Assembly (NCBI GenBank): GCA_007695345.1
Contig: REDZ01000057.1
Location: forward strand, 1 to 49,577
Length of the DNA: 49,577 nucleotides
Source: Paracoccaceae bacterium
Lineage (GTDB): Bacteria > Pseudomonadota > Alphaproteobacteria > Rhodobacterales > Rhodobacteraceae
Direction: 5' to 3'
In this document: positions 35,135 through 42,679 of the stretch, in pieces
Layout of the letters: each line of letters begins with the position of its first letter
Numbering within the stretch: the first letter of the stretch is position 1
The notes under the pieces: generated by a model
Databases searched by the model: none
Seen by the model: only the letters and a program-made list of their open reading frames with translations
What the model was told of the DNA's origin: nothing
Program-made: the position numbers and the translations under genes

Positions 35135-35802
35135 ATGACCCAGAAAACTCTGCTGCGCGGACGCATCCTGACCTTCCATGACGACCCCGAGGGGCCAGAG
35201 GAGACCCCAGCCTATACCTATATCGAGAATGGCGCGCTGATCGTCGCGCAGGGGCGCATTCTGGCCATGGGCGCACATTCCGAACTGATACGCATGGCAC
35301 AGGGCGCGCAGGTAATAGATCACCGCCCGCATCTGCTGATGCCGGGTTTCATCGACCCGCATATTCAATTCCCGCAGGTGCAGGCGATTGCCTCCTGGGG
35401 GCGCAACTGCTTGACTGGCTGAACACCTACACCTTTCCCGCCGAGGCGCGGTTCGATGATGACGCCCATGCGAGAGCGATGGCACGCGCCTTTCATGACC
35501 TGCTGCTGGCGCATGGCACCACGACTGCCGTGGCCTTCTGCTCGGTCCATCCCGGTTCTGCCGAGGCATTCTTTGCAGAGGCAGCGCCGCGCAACATGTG
35601 CATGATCGGCGGCAAGGTGATGATGGACCGCAACGCACCGGACGGGCTGCGCGACACGGCGCAACAGAGCTACGACGAAAGCGAGGCGCTGATCGCAAGC
35701 TGGCATGACAAAGGGCGCGCACGTTATGCGATCAGCCCGCGTTTTGCGATCACCTCGACGCCCGAACAATTGGGGATGGCGGGCGCGCTGGCCGCGCGAT
35801 GA
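35135..35802 (+). pseudogene. guaD: Guanine deaminase, frameshifted and truncated
   Basis: The start reads MTQKTLLRGRILTFHDDP and continues to MPGFIDPHIQFPQVQAIASWG, with H-x-Q where the family has an H-x-H metal pair. At the GGGGG run 35396-35400 one base is missing, and the family sequence resumes in the next frame (AQLLDWLNTYTFPAEARF, HGTTTAVAFCSVHPGSAEAFF, KVMMDRNAPDGLRDTAQQSY, PRFAITSTPEQLGMAGALAA). It then stops at 35802 where a functional protein needs about 200 more residues, including the QTHLSEN and H/D metal ligands. The rest is absent before the convergent gntR gene. It cannot encode an active deaminase. Confidence 0.88.
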
Positions 35803-35827
35803 AGGGGTAACCCTACGGGCGCGACCC

Positions 35828-35856
35828 GGCGGGGCAGGGACCGCCCCTGCCCCGCC
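35828..35856. terminator. Strong 12-bp hairpin at the guaD/gntR boundary
   Basis: GGCGGGGCAGGG (35828-35839) pairs perfectly with CCCTGCCCCGCC (35845-35856) around the 5-base loop ACCGC. No T-run follows, so it is a stable hairpin rather than a classical intrinsic terminator. It lies between the truncated guaD and the convergent gntR gene and may serve as a bidirectional boundary or a remnant repeat. Confidence 0.6.
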
Positions 35857-35981
35857 TGTCCATCAGGGATCTGCCAAGAGGTCATGCGCAAGGGTCCGCG
35901 CGGTTTGCCGCAACGCACTGGACATACAATCCGGATAGCCGATCCGTCCAACGCAAGGTTCACGCAAAATGTGCGGAGCCG

Positions 35982-36638
35982 TCACTTCTGCCAGTAGCGC
36001 GACAGCGACTCCTGCGCGCCAAGAATGTGCTGGCGGGTCAGGTCGGCGGCCCTGTCGGCTTGCCCGGCCCTGCAGGCCTCGACAATCATCCGGTGTTCGC
36101 GATTGGCACGCTGCATGCCGTCGCTCAGCAGCAGTTGCGCGCGCAGATAGGGGTCGATGCGGTCCATCGCCTTGTCGAGCACTTCCATATGATAGCCAAG
36201 CCCGCTTGCCGCATAAAGCGTCGAATGAAAGCGTCGGTTCAGATCACCCCATTGCATCGGGTCATCCGCGCGGCCGAAGGCCTCGCAGCAGCTTGCCGCC
36301 GTTTCCAGAACCTGCGGCGACATTTGCGGCACCGCGCGGCGAATGACCTCTGGCTCCAGCAGGGCGCGGAACTCGAAAATCTCCGATGCCTCATCCAGCG
36401 ACAGCCCGGCCACAACAGCCCCCTTGTAACGCTGCGAGGTGATCAGCCCATGCTGTTCGAGCTTCAGCAACGCCTCTCGCACCGGGATGCGGCTGACATT
36501 GAAGGCGCGCGCAATGTCTTCCTGACGCAAGGGTTCGCCCTGCGCGAGATCCCCCGTGATGATCGCCTGACGGATAGCATCGAAAATCAGCGTCGTGGCC
36601 GATGCGGTTTTAGAGATGTCGTATGCCTGGATCTTCAT
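35982..36638 (-). CDS. GntR/FCD-family regulator of the hydroxyproline locus
   Basis: A 218-residue repressor-type protein. Residues about 10-75 form the winged helix (TLIFDAIRQAIITGDLAQGEPLRQEDIARAFNVSRIPVREALLKLEQHGLI). The FCD effector domain follows (FEFRALLEPEVIRRAV, DLNRRFHSTLYAASG, MQRANREHRMIVEACRAGQADRAADLTRQHI) with the metal-binding Asp/His pattern. The start at 36636-36638 has AGGAG nine bases upstream. It is divergent from the dapA-like gene and likely binds the repeated sites at 36698-36739. One of those sites is almost the same as a sequence upstream of tctC, so it probably controls both catabolism and uptake. Confidence 0.92.
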   Translation of the reverse strand: MKIQAYDISKTASATTLIFDAIRQAIITGDLAQGEPLRQEDIARAFNVSRIPVREALLKLEQHGLITSQRYKGAVVAGLSLDEASEIFEFRALLEPEVIRRAVPQMSPQVLETAASCCEAFGRADDPMQWGDLNRRFHSTLYAASGLGYHMEVLDKAMDRIDPYLRAQLLLSDGMQRANREHRMIVEACRAGQADRAADLTRQHILGAQESLSRYWQK

Positions 36639-36697
36639 GGTCAATCGCTCCTGAAAGGTTCTTATACAGCACAGGGAGAAAGGGAAATGGCCCTTAA

Positions 36698-36713
36698 TGT
36701 ATATTGTATCCAA
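36698..36713. promoter_or_regulatory. GntR operator-like site 1
   Basis: On the minus strand this reads TTGGATACAATATACA. It contains TGTATATTGT on the plus strand, which repeats at 36724-36733 with 26-bp periodicity. The sequence at 45381-45396 matches it in 14 of 16 positions. Location between gntR and its divergent operon supports an operator. Confidence 0.6.
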
Positions 36714-36723
36714 TTTTAAGGTC

Positions 36724-36739
36724 TGTATATTGTCCGTAA
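36724..36739. promoter_or_regulatory. GntR operator-like site 2
   Basis: This repeats TGTATATTGT (36724-36733) from site 1, and its minus strand reads TTACGGACAATATACA. It lies 27-42 bp before the dapA-like start. A pair of sites in direct orientation, 26 bp apart, would let two regulator dimers bind the same face of the helix roughly. Confidence 0.5.
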
Positions 36740-36766
36740 CCGAAACCTCAGCAAAGCGAGATTTCC

Positions 36767-37726
36767 ATGAACACAGACATTCTGGATGGCTGCATCCCCG
36801 CCCTGATGACCCCCTGCAAGCCCGATCACAGCCCGGACCATGCCGCACTGGTGCGCAAGGGGCAGGCCATGGTCGCGGCGGGCATGTCGGGCGTGGTCTA
36901 TTGCGGGTCCATGGGGGACTGGCCGCTACTCAGCGATGCTGACCGCATGGACGGAGTCGCGCAGCTTGTGGGCGCGGGCGTACCCGTCATGGTGGGCACA
37001 GGGGCGGTGAACACGGCCAGTGCCGTCGCGCATGCCGCCCATGCCGCAAAGGTCGGCGCGCAAGCACTGATGGTGATCCCGCGCGTGCTGTCGCGTGGCA
37101 CCTCGGTCGAGGCGCAGCGCCACCATTTCAAGGCCATCCTGTCAGCGGCGCCCGATATTCCGGCTGTAATCTATAACAGCCCCTATTACGGCTATTCCAC
37201 CGGGGCGGATTTGTTCTTTGTGCTGCGCAAGGAGCATCCGAATCTTGTCGGGTTCAAGGAATTCGGCGGGCGCGACTCGCTGCGATACGCGGCGGAATTC
37301 ATCACCAGTCAGGATGATGACATCACCTTGATGGTGGGTGTCGATACGATGGTGGTCGAGGGATTCGTGAATTTCGGCGCGCGCGGTGCGATCACCGGCA
37401 TCGGCAATGTGCTGCCGCGCGAGGTTCTGCACCTGGTCGATCTGTCGCGCAAGGCCGCCAGCGGGGATGCGCGGGCTCGGAAGCGGGCGCAGGAGCTGGA
37501 TCAGGCAATGGGGGTGCTGTCTTCCTATGATGAAGGCGTGGATCTGGTGCTGTATTACAAATACCTGCTGACGCTTCTGGGCGAGCAGGAATACACGCTC
37601 AACATCAACCCGACCGATCAGCTCAGCCCCAGCCAGCGCGGCTTTGCCAAGGCGCAGCTTCATCTGTTCCGCACCTGGTATGCCGACTGGGCACAAGGGC
37701 TGGAGACGCATCTGAAATGCGCGTGA
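36767..37726 (+). CDS. DapA-family deaminase, probable pyrroline-4-hydroxy-2-carboxylate deaminase
   Basis: A 319-residue TIM-barrel lyase of the dihydrodipicolinate synthase family. The Schiff-base lysine lies in GFKEFGGRDSL (about residue 164), the family Tyr in VIYNSPYYGYSTG, and the GxxG loop at GVVYCGSMGDWP. Its neighbours are a hydroxyproline epimerase and an FAD oxidase, the known set for trans-4-hydroxy-L-proline breakdown, in which this enzyme converts pyrroline-4-hydroxy-2-carboxylate to 2-oxoglutarate semialdehyde. The next gene starts 10 bp before its stop. No semialdehyde dehydrogenase is in the window, so the last step must be elsewhere. Confidence 0.87.
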   Translation: MNTDILDGCIPALMTPCKPDHSPDHAALVRKGQAMVAAGMSGVVYCGSMGDWPLLSDADRMDGVAQLVGAGVPVMVGTGAVNTASAVAHAAHAAKVGAQALMVIPRVLSRGTSVEAQRHHFKAILSAAPDIPAVIYNSPYYGYSTGADLFFVLRKEHPNLVGFKEFGGRDSLRYAAEFITSQDDDITLMVGVDTMVVEGFVNFGARGAITGIGNVLPREVLHLVDLSRKAASGDARARKRAQELDQAMGVLSSYDEGVDLVLYYKYLLTLLGEQEYTLNINPTDQLSPSQRGFAKAQLHLFRTWYADWAQGLETHLKCA

Positions 37727-38661
37727 TCGACAGCCATACCGAGGGCGAACCCACCCGTGTGATCGTCACGGGCGGGCCTGATCTGGGCGCTGGCAGCGTG
37801 GCCGACCGCGCGGCGCGGCTGGCGCGCGATCATGACGATTTCTGCAAATCCGTGGTGTGTGAGCCGCGCGGGCTGGAAGCGATGGCAGGCGCGCTGCTGG
37901 TGCCGCCCGCAGCGCCGGATTGCGTGGCCGGTGTGATCTATTTCAACGCGGTCGGCAATCTGGGCATGTGCGGGCATGCATCCATCGGCACGGCGATCAC
38001 ATTGGCGCATCTGGGCCGGATCGGCCCTGGGCTGCACAGGCTGGAAACGCCTGTCGGGATCGTGACGGTCGAGCTGCATTCCGACCATGAGGCCAGCATC
38101 ACCAATGTCGAAAGCTACCGGCTTCACAAGGATGTCGCGATCGATGTGGACGGTCTGGGGCCAGTCACAGGTGACATCGCCTGGGGCGGCAACTGGTTCT
38201 TCATCACGCGCGATCTTCCCTGCGCGCTGGAATTCGACAATATTGCGCAGCTGAGCGATGCAACCCAGCGCATTCGCCGCACGCTGGAGGCGCGGGGCTG
38301 GACTGGCGTGGACGGGGCCTGGATCGATCACGTCATCCTGCTGGGGCCATGCGACGAGGCCGATGCGCGCAATTTCGTGCTGTGCCCCAGCGGCAGCTAT
38401 GACCGGTCCCCCTGCGGGACGGGGACATCAGCGCTGCTGGCCTGTCTGGCGGCGGACGGGCAGCTTGCCGAAGGCGTGGAATGGGTGCAGCAAAGCATAA
38501 TCGGCAGCACCTATCGGCTGCGCTACAAGCCGGGAACGGGGGGTGGGGTAACCCCCACCCTACGAGGCCGCGCCTGGGTTACGGCCGAGGCGGAGCTGCG
38601 TTTCGCGCCCACGGACCCTTATGCAACGGGTATTCGCGCGCCCGGCGCGCGGACTGCCTGA
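37717..38661 (+). CDS. Proline-racemase-family 4-hydroxyproline 2-epimerase
   Basis: A 314-residue epimerase that inverts C2 of trans-4-hydroxy-L-proline to the cis-4-D form. Both catalytic cysteines are present: C85 in GMCGHASIG and C233 in SPCGTGTSA, the two-base pair of epimerases. Other signatures are DSHTEGEPTRV near the start, FNAVGNLGM and the C-terminal PTLRGRAWVTAEAEL. It overlaps the DapA-like gene by 10 bp. A palindrome of the dispersed hairpin family (38541-38560) falls within the coding sequence near the C-terminus without breaking the frame. The function is well supported by both motif and neighbours. Confidence 0.92.
   Translation: MRVIDSHTEGEPTRVIVTGGPDLGAGSVADRAARLARDHDDFCKSVVCEPRGLEAMAGALLVPPAAPDCVAGVIYFNAVGNLGMCGHASIGTAITLAHLGRIGPGLHRLETPVGIVTVELHSDHEASITNVESYRLHKDVAIDVDGLGPVTGDIAWGGNWFFITRDLPCALEFDNIAQLSDATQRIRRTLEARGWTGVDGAWIDHVILLGPCDEADARNFVLCPSGSYDRSPCGTGTSALLACLAADGQLAEGVEWVQQSIIGSTYRLRYKPGTGGGVTPTLRGRAWVTAEAELRFAPTDPYATGIRAPGARTA
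38541..38563. repeat. Hairpin repeat inside the hydroxyproline epimerase gene
   Basis: GGGTGGGG (38541-38548) pairs with CCCCACCC (38553-38560), loop TAAC, followed by TAC. The stem and TAC flank resemble the intergenic hairpins at 17868 and 24629. It encodes GGVTPT, which fits the proline-racemase family (PTxxGRA), so it either settled in a tolerant spot or the likeness is chance. Confidence 0.5.
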
Positions 38662-38736
38662 GCCGGGGGCCGGGATGGGTTATCGCAATCCTGCCATTCT
38701 GTGCCGCAGACTGACGGCTAACGCCTGTTGCCTGCC

Positions 38737-40020
38737 ATGACAGGGTCACCGCCAGATGTTCTGGTTATCGGCGCAGGCGTGATCGGGCTGAGTGCGGCTC
38801 TGGAAATGCAGCGCCGCGGGCTTTCCGTCACCGTGCTCGAACGTGCGCCCGACGCGCAGAGCGCCTCGATTGGGAATGCGGGGGCGTTTGCCTTCAGCGA
38901 TATCGAGCCGCTGGCTGCGCCCGGCATCCTGCGCCGCGCGCCGAAATGGCTGATTGACCCGCTGGGGCCGCTGAGTATTCCGCCCGCCTATGCGTTGCGC
39001 ATCGCGCCCTGGATGCTGCGGTTCTGGCGGGCGAGTTGGCGGGATCGTTTCGCCGCCTCTTGTCGGGCGCAGGCTGCGCTGATGGCGCACTCGCGCGGCG
39101 CGCTCGCGCGGATGGTCGCGGCCACGGATGCGGACCCGTTGCTGCGCCGCGAAGGGCAGTTGCAGCTCTATGACAGCGCCGCTGGTTTCCGATCCAGCCT
39201 TCCTGGCTGGGACGCGCGCCGCGAACACGGCATCGGTTTTGATCTGCTGCAGGACGACCCTGAAAAGATCACCCAGATCCAGCCGGGGCTGGATGCGCGG
39301 TTCCGCTTTGCCGCCTATGTGCCTGACTGGATCAATGTGACTGACCCGGCCCTGTGGCATGCCCATCTGCGCGCGCAGTTTCTGGCCCTTGGCGGCCGGC
39401 TTCACACAGCCCATGCCCAAGCCCTGCACCCCCATGGCGATCATGTCGCGCTCGACAGTGACGCCGGGACACTGCGGGCGGGCCATGTGGTTCTGGCCGC
39501 TGGCGCCTGGTCGCACCATCTGGCCCGCAGCCTGGGCGAGCGTCTGCCTCTGGAAACCGAGCGCGGCTATAACACCACCCTCCCCGACCCGCGCGTGGCT
39601 CTGAAAACGCATCTGACCTTCAGCGATCATGGATTTGTCGTCACGCGGATCGGCGAGGGTCTGCGCGTGGGGGGCGCGGTCGAACTGGGCGGGCTGCGCC
39701 TGCCCCCGAATTATCGCCGGGCAGACGTGCTGCTGCGCAAGGCGCTGACATTCCTGCCCGGGCTGAACACACAAGGCGGCCGGCAATGGATGGGCTTTCG
39801 CCCCTCGATGCCCGACAGCCTGCCGGTAATCGGCAGGTCTGTTGCCTGCAAGCGCGTCATCCATGCCTTCGGGCACGGACATCTGGGGCTGACGCAATCG
39901 GCGGGCACGGCAGAGCTTGTCGCCGATCTGATCGCGGGCGCGCGCCCCGCCATCGACCTGACACCGTTTCGCCCGGACCGTTTCCGACGCGTGCGCCCTG
40001 CCCCGGCCCATACATCATGA
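38737..40020 (+). CDS. FAD-dependent D-amino-acid oxidase/dehydrogenase, probable D-hydroxyproline dehydrogenase
   Basis: A 427-residue flavoenzyme of the DAO/DadA family. The Rossmann motif [27 protein letters not shown] covers about residues 10-36, FAD-binding glycines recur at [14 protein letters not shown], and the end shows [17 protein letters not shown] and [21 protein letters not shown]. It should oxidise cis-4-hydroxy-D-proline to pyrroline-4-hydroxy-2-carboxylate, linking the epimerase and the DapA-type deaminase of the same operon. The start is set at the ATG 38737; a TTG nine bases upstream is also in frame. There is no strong ribosome site. Confidence 0.88.
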   Translation: MTGSPPDVLVIGAGVIGLSAALEMQRRGLSVTVLERAPDAQSASIGNAGAFAFSDIEPLAAPGILRRAPKWLIDPLGPLSIPPAYALRIAPWMLRFWRASWRDRFAASCRAQAALMAHSRGALARMVAATDADPLLRREGQLQLYDSAAGFRSSLPGWDARREHGIGFDLLQDDPEKITQIQPGLDARFRFAAYVPDWINVTDPALWHAHLRAQFLALGGRLHTAHAQALHPHGDHVALDSDAGTLRAGHVVLAAGAWSHHLARSLGERLPLETERGYNTTLPDPRVALKTHLTFSDHGFVVTRIGEGLRVGGAVELGGLRLPPNYRRADVLLRKALTFLPGLNTQGGRQWMGFRPSMPDSLPVIGRSVACKRVIHAFGHGHLGLTQSAGTAELVADLIAGARPAIDLTPFRPDRFRRVRPAPAHTS

Positions 40021-40031
40021 AGGAGCCCGCC

Positions 40032-41135
40032 ATGAAGATCACAGCCATCCGTGCCTATCAGATCGACCTGCCGCTGAAGGAAGGGCGCTATAGCTGGTCC
40101 AATGGCAATTATGTCGAGGTTTTTGACACGACCGTGGTCGAGGTTGAAACCGATGCAGGCATCACTGGCTGGGGCGAGTGCTGCCCGCTGGGGTCCAGCT
40201 ACCTGCCCGCCTATGCGCTGGGGGTGCGGTCGGGGCTGGCCGAACTCGCGCCCGCGCTGATCGGGGCGGACCCGTTGGCGCTGGATGTGCTGAACCGGCA
40301 CATGGATGCCGCCCTGCGCGGACATGCCTATGTGAAATCGGCCATCGATGTTGCCTGCTGGGACATTCTGGGCAAGGCAACGGGGCAGCCGCTCTGCACG
40401 CTGCTGGGGGGCCGCGCGCAGGAGGATGTCGTGCTTTACCGCGCGATTTCGCAGATCGAGCCACAAGCGATGGCGGCGAATGTCGCGCAATACCGCGCCG
40501 AGGGCTACACGCGCTTCCAGCTCAAGGTCGGGGCCGATGCCGATAGCGACATCGCGCGCATCCGGCTCTGCGCCGAGGCGATGCAACCCGGCGAAGTGCT
40601 GGTCGCAGACGCCAATACCGGCTGGACCATGCATGAGGCCGCGCGCGTGGTCCACGCCGTGCGCGATCTGGATGTCTATATCGAACAGCCCTGCCCCAGC
40701 TATGAAGAATGCCTTGTCACCCGCCGCCGCACCCCCCTGCCCTTCGTGCTGGATGAGGTGATCACCGATGTCGCCACGCTGATGCGCGCGCTGGGGGACG
40801 GGGCGATGGATGTGATCAATCTGAAGATCTCCAAGGTGGGCGGGCTGACCCGCGCGCGCCAGATCCGCGATCTGTGCCTGTCGGCAGGCGTGCCCATGAC
40901 CATCGAGGATACCTGGGGCGGCGATATCGTGACCGCCAGCATCGCCCATCTGGCACAATCGACGCCCGCGGAGTTTGTTTTCTCCGCCACGGATTTCAAC
41001 AGCTACGGCACTGTGACCATTGCCCCCGATGCGCCCCGGCGCGTGAATGGCCGGATGCAGGCCGCCGACCGTCCGGGGCTGGGCGTCACGCCTGACCGGG
41101 CCGTTCTGGGCGCGCCGGTGCTGGACGTGGCGTGA
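40032..41135 (+). CDS. Enolase-superfamily cis-3-hydroxy-L-proline dehydratase-like enzyme
   Basis: A 367-residue MLE-subgroup enolase-superfamily protein. From memory it closely resembles the cis-3-hydroxy-L-proline dehydratase of Labrenzia, which also lies in a hydroxyproline cluster: [22 protein letters not shown] (19-40), two candidate catalytic lysines K165 ([12 protein letters not shown]) and K265 (NLKISKVGG), metal ligands D193 (VADANTGW), E218 (YIEQP) and D241 (FVLDEV), and [10 protein letters not shown]. The usual first Lys of K-x-K is Gln here. The product would be pyrroline-2-carboxylate; no reductase for it is seen nearby. AAGGAG precedes the start, and its stop overlaps the next gene. 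Confidence 0.85.
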   Translation: MKITAIRAYQIDLPLKEGRYSWSNGNYVEVFDTTVVEVETDAGITGWGECCPLGSSYLPAYALGVRSGLAELAPALIGADPLALDVLNRHMDAALRGHAYVKSAIDVACWDILGKATGQPLCTLLGGRAQEDVVLYRAISQIEPQAMAANVAQYRAEGYTRFQLKVGADADSDIARIRLCAEAMQPGEVLVADANTGWTMHEAARVVHAVRDLDVYIEQPCPSYEECLVTRRRTPLPFVLDEVITDVATLMRALGDGAMDVINLKISKVGGLTRARQIRDLCLSAGVPMTIEDTWGGDIVTASIAHLAQSTPAEFVFSATDFNSYGTVTIAPDAPRRVNGRMQAADRPGLGVTPDRAVLGAPVLDVA

Positions 41136-42181
41136 TGCGGTCGTTGCGCGCGATCCGGATCGTCGGCTGCCATGCCGAGGGCGAGGTCGGCGATGTGATC
41201 GTGGGCGGTGTGGCCCCACCGCCGGGCGCAACCCTGTGGGAACAGGCGCGCTGGATCCATCGCGACGGCGCGTTGCGCGATCTGGTCCTGAATGAACCGC
41301 GCGGGGGCGTGTTCCGGCATATCAACCTGCTGGTGCCACCCAAGGACCCGCGCGCGCAGATGGGGTTCATCATCATGGAGCCGGAACATACCCCGCCCAT
41401 GTCGGGGTCAAACTCGATTTGCGTGTCAACCGTGCTGCTGGATACCGGCGTCATTCCGATTCAAGAGCCCGAGACGCATATGGTTCTGGAAGCGCCCGGC
41501 GGCCTGATCCATGTGCGCGCCGAATGCGACGGCGGCAAGGCACGGCGGGTTTTCGTGCGCAATGTGCCTTCCTTTGCAGGCCAGCTTGATGCGACGCTGG
41601 AGGTCGAGGGGCTTGGCCGCCTGCAGGTCGATACCGCCTATGGGGGCGACAGTTTCGTGGTGGTCGATGCCCCTGCCCTTGGTCTGGCGATGATCGCGGA
41701 TGAGGCGCGCACCATGGCAGAGATGGGCGCGCGGATCACGGCGGCGGCCAATGCACAGCTTGGGTTCCGCCACCCGGAGAACCCCGATTGGCGGCACATT
41801 TCCTTCTGCCTGTTCTGCACACCCCCGGTTGACGGGCCGCAAGGGCCCGAGGTGCGCCATGCCGTGGTGATCGAGCCGGGCAAGGTGGACCGCTCGCCCA
41901 CCGGCACTGCCGTATCGGCGCAACTTGCGCTGATGCATCGGCGCGGGCAGATCGCACCTGGGGACATGCTGACCGCACACTCGCTGATCGGGTCGCGGTT
42001 TCAGGGCCGGATTGTGGAAGAAGCGCAGGTCGGCGGGCAGCATGCGGTGATCCCCGAAATCTCTGGCCGGGGGTGGATCACAGACACGCGCCAGGTGCTG
42101 TTGGACCCGGATGACCCATGGCCGCGCGGCTACCGCATCAATGACACATGGCCGTCGCGGCAGGGCGGCAGGCGCGCGTGA
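41135..42181 (+). CDS. Second proline-racemase-family protein with Ser/Thr active-site pair
   Basis: A 348-residue member of the proline racemase family. The positions of the two catalytic cysteines carry S90 ([11 protein letters not shown]) and T256 ([11 protein letters not shown]), instead of Cys/Cys (epimerase) or the Cys/Thr of trans-3-hydroxyproline dehydratase. Other family parts are present ([44 protein letters not shown]). It starts at the ATG that overlaps the previous stop (TGATG), so it is the last gene of the operon and ends 0 bp from the convergent tctB-like gene. The reaction is not known; a dehydratase or a different epimerase of a 3- or 4-hydroxyproline isomer is likely. Confidence 0.87.
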   Translation: MRSLRAIRIVGCHAEGEVGDVIVGGVAPPPGATLWEQARWIHRDGALRDLVLNEPRGGVFRHINLLVPPKDPRAQMGFIIMEPEHTPPMSGSNSICVSTVLLDTGVIPIQEPETHMVLEAPGGLIHVRAECDGGKARRVFVRNVPSFAGQLDATLEVEGLGRLQVDTAYGGDSFVVVDAPALGLAMIADEARTMAEMGARITAAANAQLGFRHPENPDWRHISFCLFCTPPVDGPQGPEVRHAVVIEPGKVDRSPTGTAVSAQLALMHRRGQIAPGDMLTAHSLIGSRFQGRIVEEAQVGGQHAVIPEISGRGWITDTRQVLLDPDDPWPRGYRINDTWPSRQGGRRA

Positions 42182-42664
42182 TCAGAACAGCATCCCGCGC
42201 GGCAGGGGTACATTGATCAACTGCACGAACAACAGCCAGATCACCCCGGTCGCGACAACCGGAACCACGATCGTCGTGGGCCAGTGGTGCAGCGGGTTGC
42301 GCGTCAGCAGGAAACTGGCGCCGATCAGGGTGATGCTGACGCTGACCATGAAGCCCAGCTTGCCGATGGCCCAGAACATTCCCATCCCGATGGCGACAAG
42401 GGCGATGCCTGTGCTCAGGACAGCGCGCAGGCTGTCGGGTTTCGCATCCGATTTGCCGAACAACGCCTCTATGATGATAACGGCCCCGGCACAGAGCAGC
42501 GTTATATAGGCCAGTTGCGGAAAGGCATGCGGTCCCAGCCCCGGACCGGGCCGCCAGTTGCCATAGGCAATGTCCAAGAGCCCGATGACCCCCACACCAA
42601 TGGTAACAAGGCCCGTGTAGAAATCCTGCCGTGTCAGTAGCTTGTCGAATTGCGGTTTCGGCAT
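42182..42664 (-). CDS. tctB: Tripartite tricarboxylate-type transporter small membrane subunit
   Basis: A 160-residue protein with four hydrophobic helices (DFYTGLVTIGVGVIGLL, GPHAFPQLAYITLLCAGAVIIIEALF, LVAIGMGMFWAIGKLGFMVSVSITLIGASFLL, and IVVPVVATGVIWLLFVQLI) and the GPGLGPHAFP motif of TctB. The start is the ATG at 42662-42664 with GGAGG six bases upstream; a GTG directly before it is out of favour. Its stop abuts that of the second racemase-family gene tail to tail. It follows tctA after 15 bp and would form the membrane complex with it. The cargo is probably a hydroxyproline derivative, judged by neighbourhood. Confidence 0.9.
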   Translation of the reverse strand: MPKPQFDKLLTRQDFYTGLVTIGVGVIGLLDIAYGNWRPGPGLGPHAFPQLAYITLLCAGAVIIIEALFGKSDAKPDSLRAVLSTGIALVAIGMGMFWAIGKLGFMVSVSITLIGASFLLTRNPLHHWPTTIVVPVVATGVIWLLFVQLINVPLPRGMLF

Positions 42665-42679
42665 CACGACCTCCGGGCG

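Noticed and set aside
39711-41231. A 506-codon minus-strand open frame across the oxidase and enolase-family genes
   Set aside because: It spans two well-supported genes on the other strand and shows no family features.
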